A stretch of DNA of 64,000 bases from JBFWWP01 sp050246115. Its GTDB lineage: Bacteria; Planctomycetota; UBA8108; UBA1146; JAJFFE01. Position 1 is the stretch's first letter; every line of letters starts with the position of its first letter. The position numbers and the translations under genes were made by a program. Positions 17,667 through 25,819 of this stretch are shown piece after piece. The DNA is taken from assembly GCA_050246115.1 (NCBI GenBank), contig JBFWWP010000021.1:42968-106967 (forward strand), in the 5' to 3' direction. The notes under the pieces are model-generated. The model was not told the origin of the DNA, made no database searches, and saw nothing but the letters and a program-made list of their open reading frames with translations.

Positions 17667-19791
17667 GCAGGATAGGAGTCGGTCCCGTCCCGGGTCGCCC
17701 TAGGACGACAGCGGAACGGCAAGGGAGCTCGAACGGCAGCTCCCAGTAGACGTGCTCTCTTCGGATCGCAGACGTGGGGCGGAAGGTGGCCGTGGGCGTG
17801 TTCGACGACGCCATCCCGCCGTACTCGGGCCGGGTCGTGTCGAGCAGTACCTGGTAGGTGCCGGGGGGAATCTCGACAGGGGTCGTGCGGGACGACAAGG
17901 CCGGGCTGAAGTTCATGACGAACACGAGGCCCGCGCGGCTGAACACCAGAATCTGCTCATGACCGTAGTCGCGGAGCAGGGTGGCGGCGGGTGCCTCTAG
18001 CAACCGCGTGGACACCGCCAGTCCGAGTAGGGCGCGATCGAACTCTCCCAAGAAGCGGTATCGGAGATTCGTGTCGTCCCGGAGGTGCCACTGGCGTCGG
18101 GCGTACCGGTGCGACCAGCGGTTCCCGAGACGGGGGAAGTCGATCCATTCCGGGTGCCCGAACTCGTTCCCCATGAAGTTCAAGTATCCCTCGCCGCCGA
18201 CGGCGAGGGTGAGCAGGCGTACCAGCTTGCAGAGTGCGAGCCCACGGGTCACGGGCCAATGTTCCTCGAACACATTCATCCATCGGTACATATCCGGACC
18301 GATCAGGCGGAAGATCAAGGTTTGGTCACCGACCATGGCCTGATCATGGCTCTCGACGTAGGCGATGGTGGGCTCGTCGCGGCGACGATTGCCGACCCGA
18401 TAGAAGAGATCGCCGACCGGCCAGTCCTCGTCCTTCGTCTCGCGGACGAGCTTGACCCAATGGTCCGGAAGGCCCATGCCCAAGCGATAGTCGAATCCCA
18501 CGCCACCCTCCGCCGTCGATACGGCGAGGCCGGGCAACCCGCTCATGTCCTCGGCCACGGTGAGGGCGTGGGGGCGCCCTTCGTGGATCATCCGGTTGGC
18601 AAGGGTCAGGTACACCGCGCCGTCTTCGTCGAACGAATCGTCGTAGTAGCTCTCGTAGGACAGGAAGTCGCGACCGAGTCCGTGGTGGCGGTAGAGCATG
18701 CTGGTCACGCCGTCGAAGCGAAAGCCGTCGCAGCGGAACTCCTCGAGCCAGTAGCGGAGGTTCGACAGCAGGAAGTGGACGACTTCGTCCTTGCCGTAGT
18801 CGAAGCACCGAGTGTCCCAGGCCTCATGGTATCCCCGGGCTCCGGTATGGAAGTACTGATAGTCGGTCCCGTCGAAGCGACTCAGGCCCTCGATCTCGTT
18901 ACGCGCCGCGTGCGAGTGGACCAAGTCGAAGATGACCGCCAACCCCATACCGTGGGCGGTATCGACCAAGGCTCGCAGATCATCCGGCGTGCCGAAGCGA
19001 GAGGACGGAGCGAAGAAGCTCGAGACGTGGTATCCAAAGGATCCGTAGTAAGGATGCTCGGCCACGGCCATGAGCTGCACGGTGTTGTAGCCGCCGTGGA
19101 CGATGCGGGGGAGGACGTCCCGCTGGAACTCGGCGAAGGTACCAACCCTTTCCTCGGCCGTGGCCATGCCGACATGGGCCTCATAGACGAGGGGAGGGTG
19201 GGGGCGCTCGGTGAGTGGCGCGTGACGCCAGGGGTACGGAGCGGGCGGATCCCATACGACGGCATCGAATTCGGCCGTGTCGGGAAACTGGGTTACCCAG
19301 GTTGCGTATGCCGGAATGCGCTTGCCGCTCCCGCCGGGCCACTGAATCCGCAGATGGTAGTGATCCCCGTGCCGCAGAGCGTTGGCGGGTAGCTCGATCT
19401 CCCAAACTCCGCGCTCGGCAATCCGGGTCAAGCGGCCGCTCGGGTGTGGGCGCCATTGAGTCGCCGGACCACAGAAGTAGACCGCGGTCGCGTTGGGTGC
19501 CCACTCGCGGAAGCGCCAGCAGCCGCTCGGCGCGCGATGCAGCCCAAAGTAGCGATGGCCTTGAGCCGCATCCCACAGGCCGGACCGGGGCGGAGTCCAG
19601 CAGGCGCCCTCGGCGGGCGCCGCACCGCCCGTGAGTCGGTCGGTGAGAGCGTTGGCGCGCCGTAGCCGGCGTTCGATGGTCGGCCAGTACTCCCACAGCC
19701 CGGGATCGCGGCGCACATACGCGGCGACCGGCTCGCCGGGCGTTGGCGCGAGCGAGGACGGGAGCGGCCTCGGTGACGGATCGACGCTCAT
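17647..19791 (-). CDS. glgB: 1,4-alpha-glucan branching enzyme, eukaryotic-like GH13
   Basis: The 714-residue enzyme transfers alpha-1,4 segments to alpha-1,6 branches of glycogen. After a roughly 100-residue N-terminal helix-rich part comes a CBM48 domain (FREWAPNATAVYF). The (beta/alpha)8 barrel has the GH13 catalytic triad: Asp in GFRFDGVTSM, Glu in VAEDMSG and Asp in ESHDQ. The segment MGNEFGHPEWIDFPR followed by YARRQWHL and LRYRFLGEFDRA is typical of eukaryotic GBE1/SBE-type enzymes rather than E. coli GlgB. The reading frame stays open to 20496, but that extension crosses the palindrome. The ATG at 19791 starts the recognisable protein, though its ribosome-binding site (AGGTCCAGGACC) is modest. 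It lies downstream of glgA on the same strand. Confidence 0.92.
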   Translation of the reverse strand: MSVDPSPRPLPSSLAPTPGEPVAAYVRRDPGLWEYWPTIERRLRRANALTDRLTGGAAPAEGACWTPPRSGLWDAAQGHRYFGLHRAPSGCWRFREWAPNATAVYFCGPATQWRPHPSGRLTRIAERGVWEIELPANALRHGDHYHLRIQWPGGSGKRIPAYATWVTQFPDTAEFDAVVWDPPAPYPWRHAPLTERPHPPLVYEAHVGMATAEERVGTFAEFQRDVLPRIVHGGYNTVQLMAVAEHPYYGSFGYHVSSFFAPSSRFGTPDDLRALVDTAHGMGLAVIFDLVHSHAARNEIEGLSRFDGTDYQYFHTGARGYHEAWDTRCFDYGKDEVVHFLLSNLRYWLEEFRCDGFRFDGVTSMLYRHHGLGRDFLSYESYYDDSFDEDGAVYLTLANRMIHEGRPHALTVAEDMSGLPGLAVSTAEGGVGFDYRLGMGLPDHWVKLVRETKDEDWPVGDLFYRVGNRRRDEPTIAYVESHDQAMVGDQTLIFRLIGPDMYRWMNVFEEHWPVTRGLALCKLVRLLTLAVGGEGYLNFMGNEFGHPEWIDFPRLGNRWSHRYARRQWHLRDDTNLRYRFLGEFDRALLGLAVSTRLLEAPAATLLRDYGHEQILVFSRAGLVFVMNFSPALSSRTTPVEIPPGTYQVLLDTTRPEYGGMASSNTPTATFRPTSAIRREHVYWELPFELPCRSAVVLGRPGTGPTPILPTPVDP

Positions 19792-19837
19792 GGTCCTGGA
19801 CCTCTGGTTGCAAGTGGCGACGGCGTGCTCGTGGCTT

Positions 19838-20018
19838 AGGAGTCGCCCAAGAATAACTTCACCCTCTTGCTCGTCGCTTCGGGCCATCTTCGACCGATCC
19901 GAAAACCTCGAAATCCTCACCGGAACTAAGGCTACGCCTCCGGTTTCGAGCTTTCCGGATCGGCCGAATCTAACCCAAATCGACGGCAAGATGTCGAAGT
20001 TATTCTTGGGCGACTCCT
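19838..20018. repeat. Large imperfect palindrome between glgA and glgB
   Basis: Bases 19838-19860 are exactly complementary to 19996-20018 (23 bp). Complementarity continues inward at roughly three quarters identity through about 19917 and 19935, so the whole 181-base segment could fold into one long hairpin. It is more AT-rich than its surroundings. TTA occurs at both outer edges (19836-19838 and 20018-20020), possibly a 3-bp target duplication. It contains no ORF of its own. It could be a MITE-like non-autonomous element or a structured mRNA spacer controlling glgA/glgB expression. I saw no second copy in this window. Confidence 0.8.
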
Positions 20019-20099
20019 TACCCCCCAGCAGTGAACCGAGAACATCCGAGAACATCGTAGCGGAAGGTTCCGGCGGCGCCACGGCGACGAGTCCGGCGG

Positions 20100-21605
20100 C
20101 TACTCGACCTTGAGCAAACGCTTGTAGATGTTGATGTAGCGTTCCGCGGTGACGTCGTGATTGAACTCTGCCAGCGCCTGCTTCATGATTCGCCGGATCT
20201 GCTCCTCCTTCACCGCTGCGGGGAGCGCATGGAAGTCCATGGCGCGATCGATGGCCCAGCTCAAGCCGCGGCTGTCGTACGTCTCGAACAGGAAACCGTT
20301 GCCCGAGTTCGCAGAGACGTCCAGGTGCCGCACGGTGTCGTGGATCCCGCCCGTATCCCGCCCGACCGGCAGGCTGCCATAGATGGGGCCGATCATCTGG
20401 GGAAGGCCGCAGGGTTCGAAGTACGACGGCATGAACAGGAAGTCCGAGGAGGCGTAACCCATGCGGGATAGACGCTCGTCGAAACCACACATGCACACTC
20501 GTCGATGGATCTCATGGTGCTGGACGATCTCGTTGAAGTGCACTTGGTACGGCCCGTTCGCGACGAGCACCACCTGCAGGTTCTGCCGCGCGTAGCGGCT
20601 GACGATCGAGTACAGGATCTCGGTCAGGAGTTGGCAGCCCTTTTGGTTCGGGTCGAGCCGTGACGGCCAGAAGAAGAGGGCGGCGTTGGGGTCGACATCG
20701 AGCCCCAGGTACTCTTGGAACGCGATCTTGTTGCGACGCTTCTTCTCGACGAAGTCCTCGGGGCCATAGTTCTCGACGAGGCCGGTGTCCGTCGCCGGGT
20801 TGTAGCTCGGGTCAGGGGAGTTGAGTACGCCTTCGGCCTTACCGTTGCGAACCTTGTTGCAGATCTCCTGGTAGAGCTGACTCGTCACGAAAGAGTGCTG
20901 GCCGCGCACGATCTCCTGCAGGAAACGCGGACTCACCGTGTTGATGTAATTCGACGAGAACACTCCCGTCGTGAGAAGATCAACCGGGTTGGTGGTGTAA
21001 CTCTCGTCGAAGCTTTGGGGCGGCCGCTCGTAGTAGAGGTGGCTCCAGAACTCACGAGTGTCGATCCCGGTTTCTTCGATGAGAGAAAGGGGAGCGCGAA
21101 GCGAGTGGATGTTGTGGACCGTGAACAGGGTCGTAATCCCCAAGCGCGACGCCACCGCCGGAATCAGCCCGGTCATCCAGTCGTTGCAGTGAATCAGGTC
21201 GGGGTTGACTCGAGGAATGATGTTGTTGATGACTTCGCGCTGGAAGGTCAGGGCGAGCTTCATGTTGGTCGCGGCGTAGTCGTCGTAGACGTTGCTGCGA
21301 TAGTAGAAGATGCGGTCCTCGGCGAGGTGAATGCGATCTTCGGGCATCTTGCTCTTGTAGATGCGCAGCTCTTCGTTGATGAAGCGACCGACGTTGACGC
21401 TGAACATCTGTCGGTAGTGCGGTAGCGCGACGTGGACGTCGGCCCCTTTGTGATAGAGAGCGGCGGCGAGCGTTGCGGACACGTCGGCAAGTCCACCCGC
21501 CTTGGCCTGGAGGTGGTTGGCCATATTGCCCATGCCCTGCGGGAGATACGTGATCTCCGGCGTGACGATCAGAATTCGCTTCTTCTTCCGCCGGGCTTGA
21601 GACAT
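20100..21605 (-). CDS. glgA: Glycogen synthase, ADP-glucose type (GT5)
   Basis: The 501-residue enzyme elongates alpha-1,4-glucan from a nucleotide-activated glucose. GT5 signatures are in place. Near the N-terminus is AKAGGLADV, a variant of the substrate-binding KxGGLADV. FTVHNIHS and HCNDWM follow mid N-domain, and NTVSPRFLQEI is present. In the C-domain SRLDPNQKGCQLL is a phosphate-binding motif and PSYFEPCGLPQM carries the conserved Glu. DTGGIHDTV follows. The length fits the family. The ATG at 21605 has AGGA 5 nt upstream. A basic KKKR tract follows the start. It is preceded by the CBM48 protein (146 bases upstream) and followed, after the palindrome, by glgB. No glgC is in the window. 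Confidence 0.93.
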   Translation of the reverse strand: MSQARRKKKRILIVTPEITYLPQGMGNMANHLQAKAGGLADVSATLAAALYHKGADVHVALPHYRQMFSVNVGRFINEELRIYKSKMPEDRIHLAEDRIFYYRSNVYDDYAATNMKLALTFQREVINNIIPRVNPDLIHCNDWMTGLIPAVASRLGITTLFTVHNIHSLRAPLSLIEETGIDTREFWSHLYYERPPQSFDESYTTNPVDLLTTGVFSSNYINTVSPRFLQEIVRGQHSFVTSQLYQEICNKVRNGKAEGVLNSPDPSYNPATDTGLVENYGPEDFVEKKRRNKIAFQEYLGLDVDPNAALFFWPSRLDPNQKGCQLLTEILYSIVSRYARQNLQVVLVANGPYQVHFNEIVQHHEIHRRVCMCGFDERLSRMGYASSDFLFMPSYFEPCGLPQMIGPIYGSLPVGRDTGGIHDTVRHLDVSANSGNGFLFETYDSRGLSWAIDRAMDFHALPAAVKEEQIRRIMKQALAEFNHDVTAERYINIYKRLLKVE

Positions 21606-21751
21606 GTCGATCCTAGCCAGTTGTGAGAGTGGCTCGGCGCACCGCTGAAACTCGCCACACGCCGGGGTGGCCGAAAACCCGGCCCACTCCTACTCATCGG
21701 CGTCACGGGCCAGGCGCCGCACCCCCAAAGGATTCCCGGCCGCGGCCAGGC

Positions 21752-22072
21752 TCAACTGCGCGGCACGGTCAGCCGACTGTTGAGCGAGCCAAACGGGTTG
21801 GGTGCCCACTCCGTGGCTTGCGGATCCGCCTGCCAGCGTCCGTTGCGAACGAACTTGTACTCGTACTCCCCGGGAGGCAGTCGGAGCGTGACCCGAAAGT
21901 CACCGGGAGCGACTTCGGTCATGGGCGTTCGCTTGGAGTCCCAGTCATTGAATGAGCCGACCACCGAGACCTTGCTGCCCGGGTCGGTCTGAAACGACAG
22001 AGAGACCTCACAGAACTCTTGGGTCTCGCGCGTGGGCGCCGGTTCGTTGACCTGCCCAGGATCGCCAGTCAT
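21752..22072 (-). CDS. Stand-alone CBM48 glycogen-binding protein
   Basis: The 106-residue protein is essentially a single CBM48/isoamylase early-set domain: VSLSFQTDPGSKVSVVGSFNDWD, split here as SKVSVVGSFNDW and LPPGEYEYKFVRNGRW, ending with PNPFGSLNS. This is the pattern of AMPK-beta-type glycogen-binding domains, which bind branched alpha-glucans. No catalytic domain is attached. The ATG at 22072 has GGAGG 5 nt upstream and lies 13 bases after the ATP-grasp stop, so the two are probably co-transcribed. It may target a partner enzyme to glycogen. Confidence 0.85.
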   Translation of the reverse strand: MTGDPGQVNEPAPTRETQEFCEVSLSFQTDPGSKVSVVGSFNDWDSKRTPMTEVAPGDFRVTLRLPPGEYEYKFVRNGRWQADPQATEWAPNPFGSLNSRLTVPRS

Positions 22073-22085
22073 TGCCACCTCCCCG

Positions 22086-23306
22086 TCAGCGAGCGCGGAC
22101 CTGCACGGACCGACCGATGTCGTCCAGAATTCCGCACAGCGTATCATAGTCCGGATGTCGGACTCGCATCCATGCATTTGCCCAGTAACCGGCCTCGACA
22201 GGCTGGGTGCGAGTGCCCGGCCGCGGGATGTGAGTATCGATGATGCAGGAACCGTATCGCTGCAGGACCGGCTCGAGTCCCTCGGTGCCGACGATCTCGC
22301 CATCGCGGTCCGGGCGCAGTGCGATGAGGCCGGCCGCGTAAGCCCGTGACGGGCGTCCCTCGGGGCATTGGTAGACGATCGCGTGCGCCCACTCACGGTA
22401 CAGATCCATGTCGTTGCCGGCGCAGTAGAGGTCCCAGGCGCCGACCCCGGGGGGTCTGCAGCCGATCTCCGAGAACCTCAGGCCCTTCGGGCCGAAGAAC
22501 CACTCCATGTGGGTCGCCGAGGTGCCGATTCCGAGGGCGGTGTTGACCCGCTGCGCCATCTGCCGGAGTTCATCGTAGCTCGAGGCGTCGGTTCGGTTCG
22601 TGGCGACGATCTGTGGAGAGATCCAGCGATTGCGCATCGCGACCAACACGTTGGGATAGTAGTGCGAGATGAATTCGTGAACGACCTTACCGCCGATCGA
22701 AATGGTGTCGTAGAAGCCCTCGTGGCCTTCCACGAACTCCTCGACCGCCACCGAAGCGCCCCGATCGACCTGCGACCGCGCGATGGCCGCCTCGAGTTCC
22801 GACGCCGATGAGACCCGTTCGACCCCGGACGCGCCTGCTGCGTCGGCCGGTTTGATGATCAGCGGGTAACCATTCGCGGCTGCGAACTCGCGGATGTCGT
22901 CACTCGAGCGGGCTCGCCCGGAATTGGCGCAGGGGACCCCGGCCCGGCGGAGCGCGTCCTTCATCGCCGGCTTGTCACGGCACAGGAATGCGGTTTCCGG
23001 ACTAGTACCGGGGATGCCGCAGGCGGCGCGCACTTTCGCGACGGGCATGATGTGCGCCTCGATCGTGGCTTCGAGCCGATCGACCCACTCCCGCTGCTGG
23101 CACCGCCGGACGGCTTCGAGCAGAGATGGCTCGTGAACTACCGAGCGGACCTGCTCGTAGGCGTGTAAGCATTCGCGGACCGAACTCGGAACCGACCGCG
23201 GCGCGACCTCACCGATGCCGGTCACCTTGGCGCCCACGCTGTGCAGAGCGCGTACGAACTTCGCCTGATTCTGCGGGAAGCAAGGCTCCACGAACAGTAC
23301 GTGCAC
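22086..23306 (-). CDS. ATP-grasp carboxylate ligase B
   Basis: The 406-residue protein has an N-terminal Rossmann-like pre-ATP-grasp domain (HVLFVEPCFP). The ATP-grasp fold begins near residue 110 with CRDKPAMKDALRRAGVP. The ATP-binding loop is PLIIKPADAAGASGV, and the hinge is VEEFVEGHEGFYD. The metal-binding end is MEWFFGPKGLRFSEIGCRPPG. Such enzymes form amide or related bonds through an acylphosphate. GTG at 23306 overlaps the stop of the upstream ATP-grasp gene (TAGTG) and has GGAAGG upstream; the frame extends to 23336 without a better site. Substrate unknown. Its tight coupling to a second, different ATP-grasp protein suggests sequential ligations. Confidence 0.85.
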   Translation of the reverse strand: MHVLFVEPCFPQNQAKFVRALHSVGAKVTGIGEVAPRSVPSSVRECLHAYEQVRSVVHEPSLLEAVRRCQQREWVDRLEATIEAHIMPVAKVRAACGIPGTSPETAFLCRDKPAMKDALRRAGVPCANSGRARSSDDIREFAAANGYPLIIKPADAAGASGVERVSSASELEAAIARSQVDRGASVAVEEFVEGHEGFYDTISIGGKVVHEFISHYYPNVLVAMRNRWISPQIVATNRTDASSYDELRQMAQRVNTALGIGTSATHMEWFFGPKGLRFSEIGCRPPGVGAWDLYCAGNDMDLYREWAHAIVYQCPEGRPSRAYAAGLIALRPDRDGEIVGTEGLEPVLQRYGSCIIDTHIPRPGTRTQPVEAGYWANAWMRVRHPDYDTLCGILDDIGRSVQVRAR

Positions 23307-24544
23307 TAGAGGTTTCCTTCCACGTCGCTCCGCCAACGCTGGATGCGCCCCCAGAAGAGCTCCGTGAACTCGTCGATCTCGTGCTGCGGAAACAACGCTT
23401 GCACCTTCTGGCGGACCGCGTCACGCGCGCGCTCGGTTCCGAGGAACTCCCATGCCACTCCCTCGAGGTGTCCGAGGTGGGTCGCGCAGAATTCATCGAA
23501 CGCGTTGGCGTCGAGTCGCTCCCGAGCGATCCGCCCGTACTCCGCAACCCGCTCCCGGTAGGGGAGGTTGCGGTCGGCCACGTCGTAGAACGGCTGCCAA
23601 TCGAGATTCTGCCGCATGCGGCGCCCGGTGACCGCACAGAAGATCGACCACCGCAAGTTCGCAATCACGATCCACGGGAAGTGGTAGTGCAGCGAAGTGA
23701 CCTGCGAATCCGGACACGGGTTCGCAAAGTCGATCGGGTACCACGCATCGTCTTGCCGTAGAGTCTCGCAAGAGTTGAAGTCCCAGCCGAAGAAGGCGTT
23801 GATCGCGAGCGTGATATCGGCGAGCTGCCGTTGCTCTTCTTCGGAGATCACGAGCCCGATCTGGTAGCGGTCGTGGAGTGCGGCTTCCGGAGCGTACCGG
23901 ACACTGCGGACCTGCGGACCGAGACCGATCGTGCGCACGAACAGGTCGTGCGGAAGCACGGCCCGTTGCAGGTGCATGACGCTCTTGCCGCTCTGCTCGT
24001 AGGCAGCACGCAAGGCAGCTTCGTTGTCGATCTTGCTGACCCCGACCCAGGCACCGCCGTCGTACGGCTTCATGAACATGGGATAGCCAAGCTGCTCGCC
24101 GATCTGACCGAGATCGAACAAGCGCGCATACCGGCTCAGAGTGGGGCGGAGGTCAGTGCTCGGGTGGTGCTCCTTCGGGGGTATCAGCCAAGTGTCGGGA
24201 ATCTGGAGGCCGAGGCGCATCATGGCGCAATACGACGTGTGCTTCTCCATGGACTGGATCGACCACGGATTGTTGAAGACATAGAGGTCGTCCATGATGA
24301 TCGACTTCTTGATCCACTCCCGGCTGGTGTGGAACCAATGCGTGAGGCGATCGATGACGACGTCGTAGGGGCATGCTTGCCTCAGGGAGAAGGGCTGGAT
24401 CGCGACCCGTTCGACTTCGAGTGAAACGGTATCGCCAGCGTGCGGAATCTCGAGCTTCGCCGCGCGTAGGATCTCCTCGTAGCAAATCGGCCAGCAGATA
24501 TCCGCACCGAGGGACAAGCCGATTCTTCGGGTGACGTTCGCCAT
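23306..24544 (-). CDS. ATP-grasp-like ligase A
   Basis: This 412-residue protein looks like a RimK/YheC-type ATP-grasp enzyme. The N-terminal part (about 1-110) contains MDDLYVFNNPWSIQSMEKHTS, cut here to NNPWSIQSMEKHTS, which resembles the entry to an ATP-grasp domain. GYPMFMKPYDGGAWVGV (about residue 160) is the likely nucleotide-binding loop. LFVRTIGLG is the hinge and AFFGWDFNSCETL may correspond to the metal-binding strand. ATG at 24544 has GGAG 5 nt upstream. The gene's stop overlaps the GTG of ligase B. A 138-base gap separates it from the esterase upstream. Substrate unknown. It is more divergent than ligase B, so the family call is less secure. Confidence 0.75.
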   Translation of the reverse strand: MANVTRRIGLSLGADICWPICYEEILRAAKLEIPHAGDTVSLEVERVAIQPFSLRQACPYDVVIDRLTHWFHTSREWIKKSIIMDDLYVFNNPWSIQSMEKHTSYCAMMRLGLQIPDTWLIPPKEHHPSTDLRPTLSRYARLFDLGQIGEQLGYPMFMKPYDGGAWVGVSKIDNEAALRAAYEQSGKSVMHLQRAVLPHDLFVRTIGLGPQVRSVRYAPEAALHDRYQIGLVISEEEQRQLADITLAINAFFGWDFNSCETLRQDDAWYPIDFANPCPDSQVTSLHYHFPWIVIANLRWSIFCAVTGRRMRQNLDWQPFYDVADRNLPYRERVAEYGRIARERLDANAFDEFCATHLGHLEGVAWEFLGTERARDAVRQKVQALFPQHEIDEFTELFWGRIQRWRSDVEGNL

Positions 24545-24682
24545 CAGGGCTCCATCTGCTCGAGTCGGCGGACCGTCGAGGTGGCGATCGCCACAGCGGC
24601 GTTCGCGTGGCCGGCGCGGCATGGGCGCGGGCGCGAACCGTGCAACGAGCGACTCGAAACGGCGCGGAACTCGTCGTTCTCG

Positions 24683-25819
24683 CTATTCGTAAACCATCCA
24701 CAAGGGACCCGGAAACAACCAAGACAATCCGTCGCGCAGGCGATCTCGCCAGTTCTCCCAGTTGTGGCCGTCGCGAGCCTCTTCGTACTTCACCTGGACC
24801 CCCGTCGACTGGAGGAACGGAACCAGGGAGCGATTCTCGTAGATCAGCGACTCGTACACCCCGCAGCTGACGAAGATTTTCTCTGCCGGCCGGCCCGGAT
24901 TCTCGCGAAACGCATTCACGAACTCAACGACTGGGTCGAAAGCGGCGCTGCGCGCGTGCTTGCCGATGTCGGTGAAAGCAAAGGAGCCGGAAAGGAGAAA
25001 GAGCCGCTCGAAGACCCCGGGATAGTACCAGGCCGAAGCGAGCGAGGCTACCGCTCCAAAGCTGGCTCCGATCAGTCCGCGCGACTGTCGGGTCTTCTTC
25101 AGTGGATATCGACCCTCGAGCGCCGGCAGCAACTCTTCCACCAAGTGGGTTGCGTGAGCCCGGTCGGCGGCATACTCGCGCATGCGGTTGCCCGGATCCG
25201 AGAATGCCACGATCATCGGCGCCACTTCGTGACGATAGATCAGGTTGTCCAGGATCGTCGCCATTGCCGCGTACTCCAAGAAGTCGCGGCCGTCGTGGAC
25301 GATCAACAGCGGGTAGCGCCGGGTCGGGCGAAAGCGCGCGGGGAGATAGACCGTCAAGCCCCTGTTCTCGCCGAGGGCCGGGCTCGGGACCGAGAAGCGT
25401 TCGAAAGTCCCGGTGCCGACCCGGGGATCCCGACGCGTCCATTCCGGGAGTTCGTACCCGGTGGTAACGCACACCGAATTGGCGCCGAACGGGTCTCGCG
25501 CTTGGCGGGGGTTGAGGGGGTCGCGAATCCAACGCTCACCGCCGCCGTGTTCGACGCTGATCTTGTATTCGACGCGGGACTCACGCGGCAACTCGACCGT
25601 CAGGTACCAGACCTGGGTCTCCGGGATACGTCGAAACGACTGCAGTGAAGGCAAGCCGAACACCCAGTGGCGCAAATGGACGGCATCGGCTTCGCCGTGG
25701 TAGGCGAAGGTCACGTGGGTACCCTCGACGATGGGAAACTCGTGCGTCTCGAAGAACCGCTGGATCTCGGCACGGGACGGTGCCGGTTGTTTGTCGAGGG
25801 CACGGATGGCTAGCGGCAT
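24683..25819 (-). CDS. Esterase-family hydrolase with N-terminal CBM48-like domain
   Basis: The 378-residue protein has an N-terminal early-set beta domain with HVTFAYHGEADAVHLRHWV-like strands and VWYLTVELPRESRVEYKIS (shortened: VELPRESRVEYKI), as in enterochelin-esterase Fes and CBM48 proteins. An alpha/beta-hydrolase of the esterase D/Fes family follows: the oxyanion segment LLIVHDGRDFLEY, nucleophile Ser in GASFGAVAS and the probable His in DGHNWENW at the end. The ATG at 25819 has GGAGG 4 nt upstream and overlaps the stop of the S51 gene by 10 bases, so the pair is coupled. No signal peptide. Substrate unknown; the context suggests an acyl or peptidyl ester of a storage compound. Confidence 0.8.
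   Translation of the reverse strand: MPLAIRALDKQPAPSRAEIQRFFETHEFPIVEGTHVTFAYHGEADAVHLRHWVFGLPSLQSFRRIPETQVWYLTVELPRESRVEYKISVEHGGGERWIRDPLNPRQARDPFGANSVCVTTGYELPEWTRRDPRVGTGTFERFSVPSPALGENRGLTVYLPARFRPTRRYPLLIVHDGRDFLEYAAMATILDNLIYRHEVAPMIVAFSDPGNRMREYAADRAHATHLVEELLPALEGRYPLKKTRQSRGLIGASFGAVASLASAWYYPGVFERLFLLSGSFAFTDIGKHARSAAFDPVVEFVNAFRENPGRPAEKIFVSCGVYESLIYENRSLVPFLQSTGVQVKYEEARDGHNWENWRDRLRDGLSWLFPGPLWMVYE

Noticed and set aside
19792..20496. N-terminal extension of the branching enzyme frame by 235 codons
   Set aside because: It runs through the palindrome and antiparallel to glgA-coding sequence in the wrong frame. The translation is low complexity, and the recognisable protein starts at 19791.
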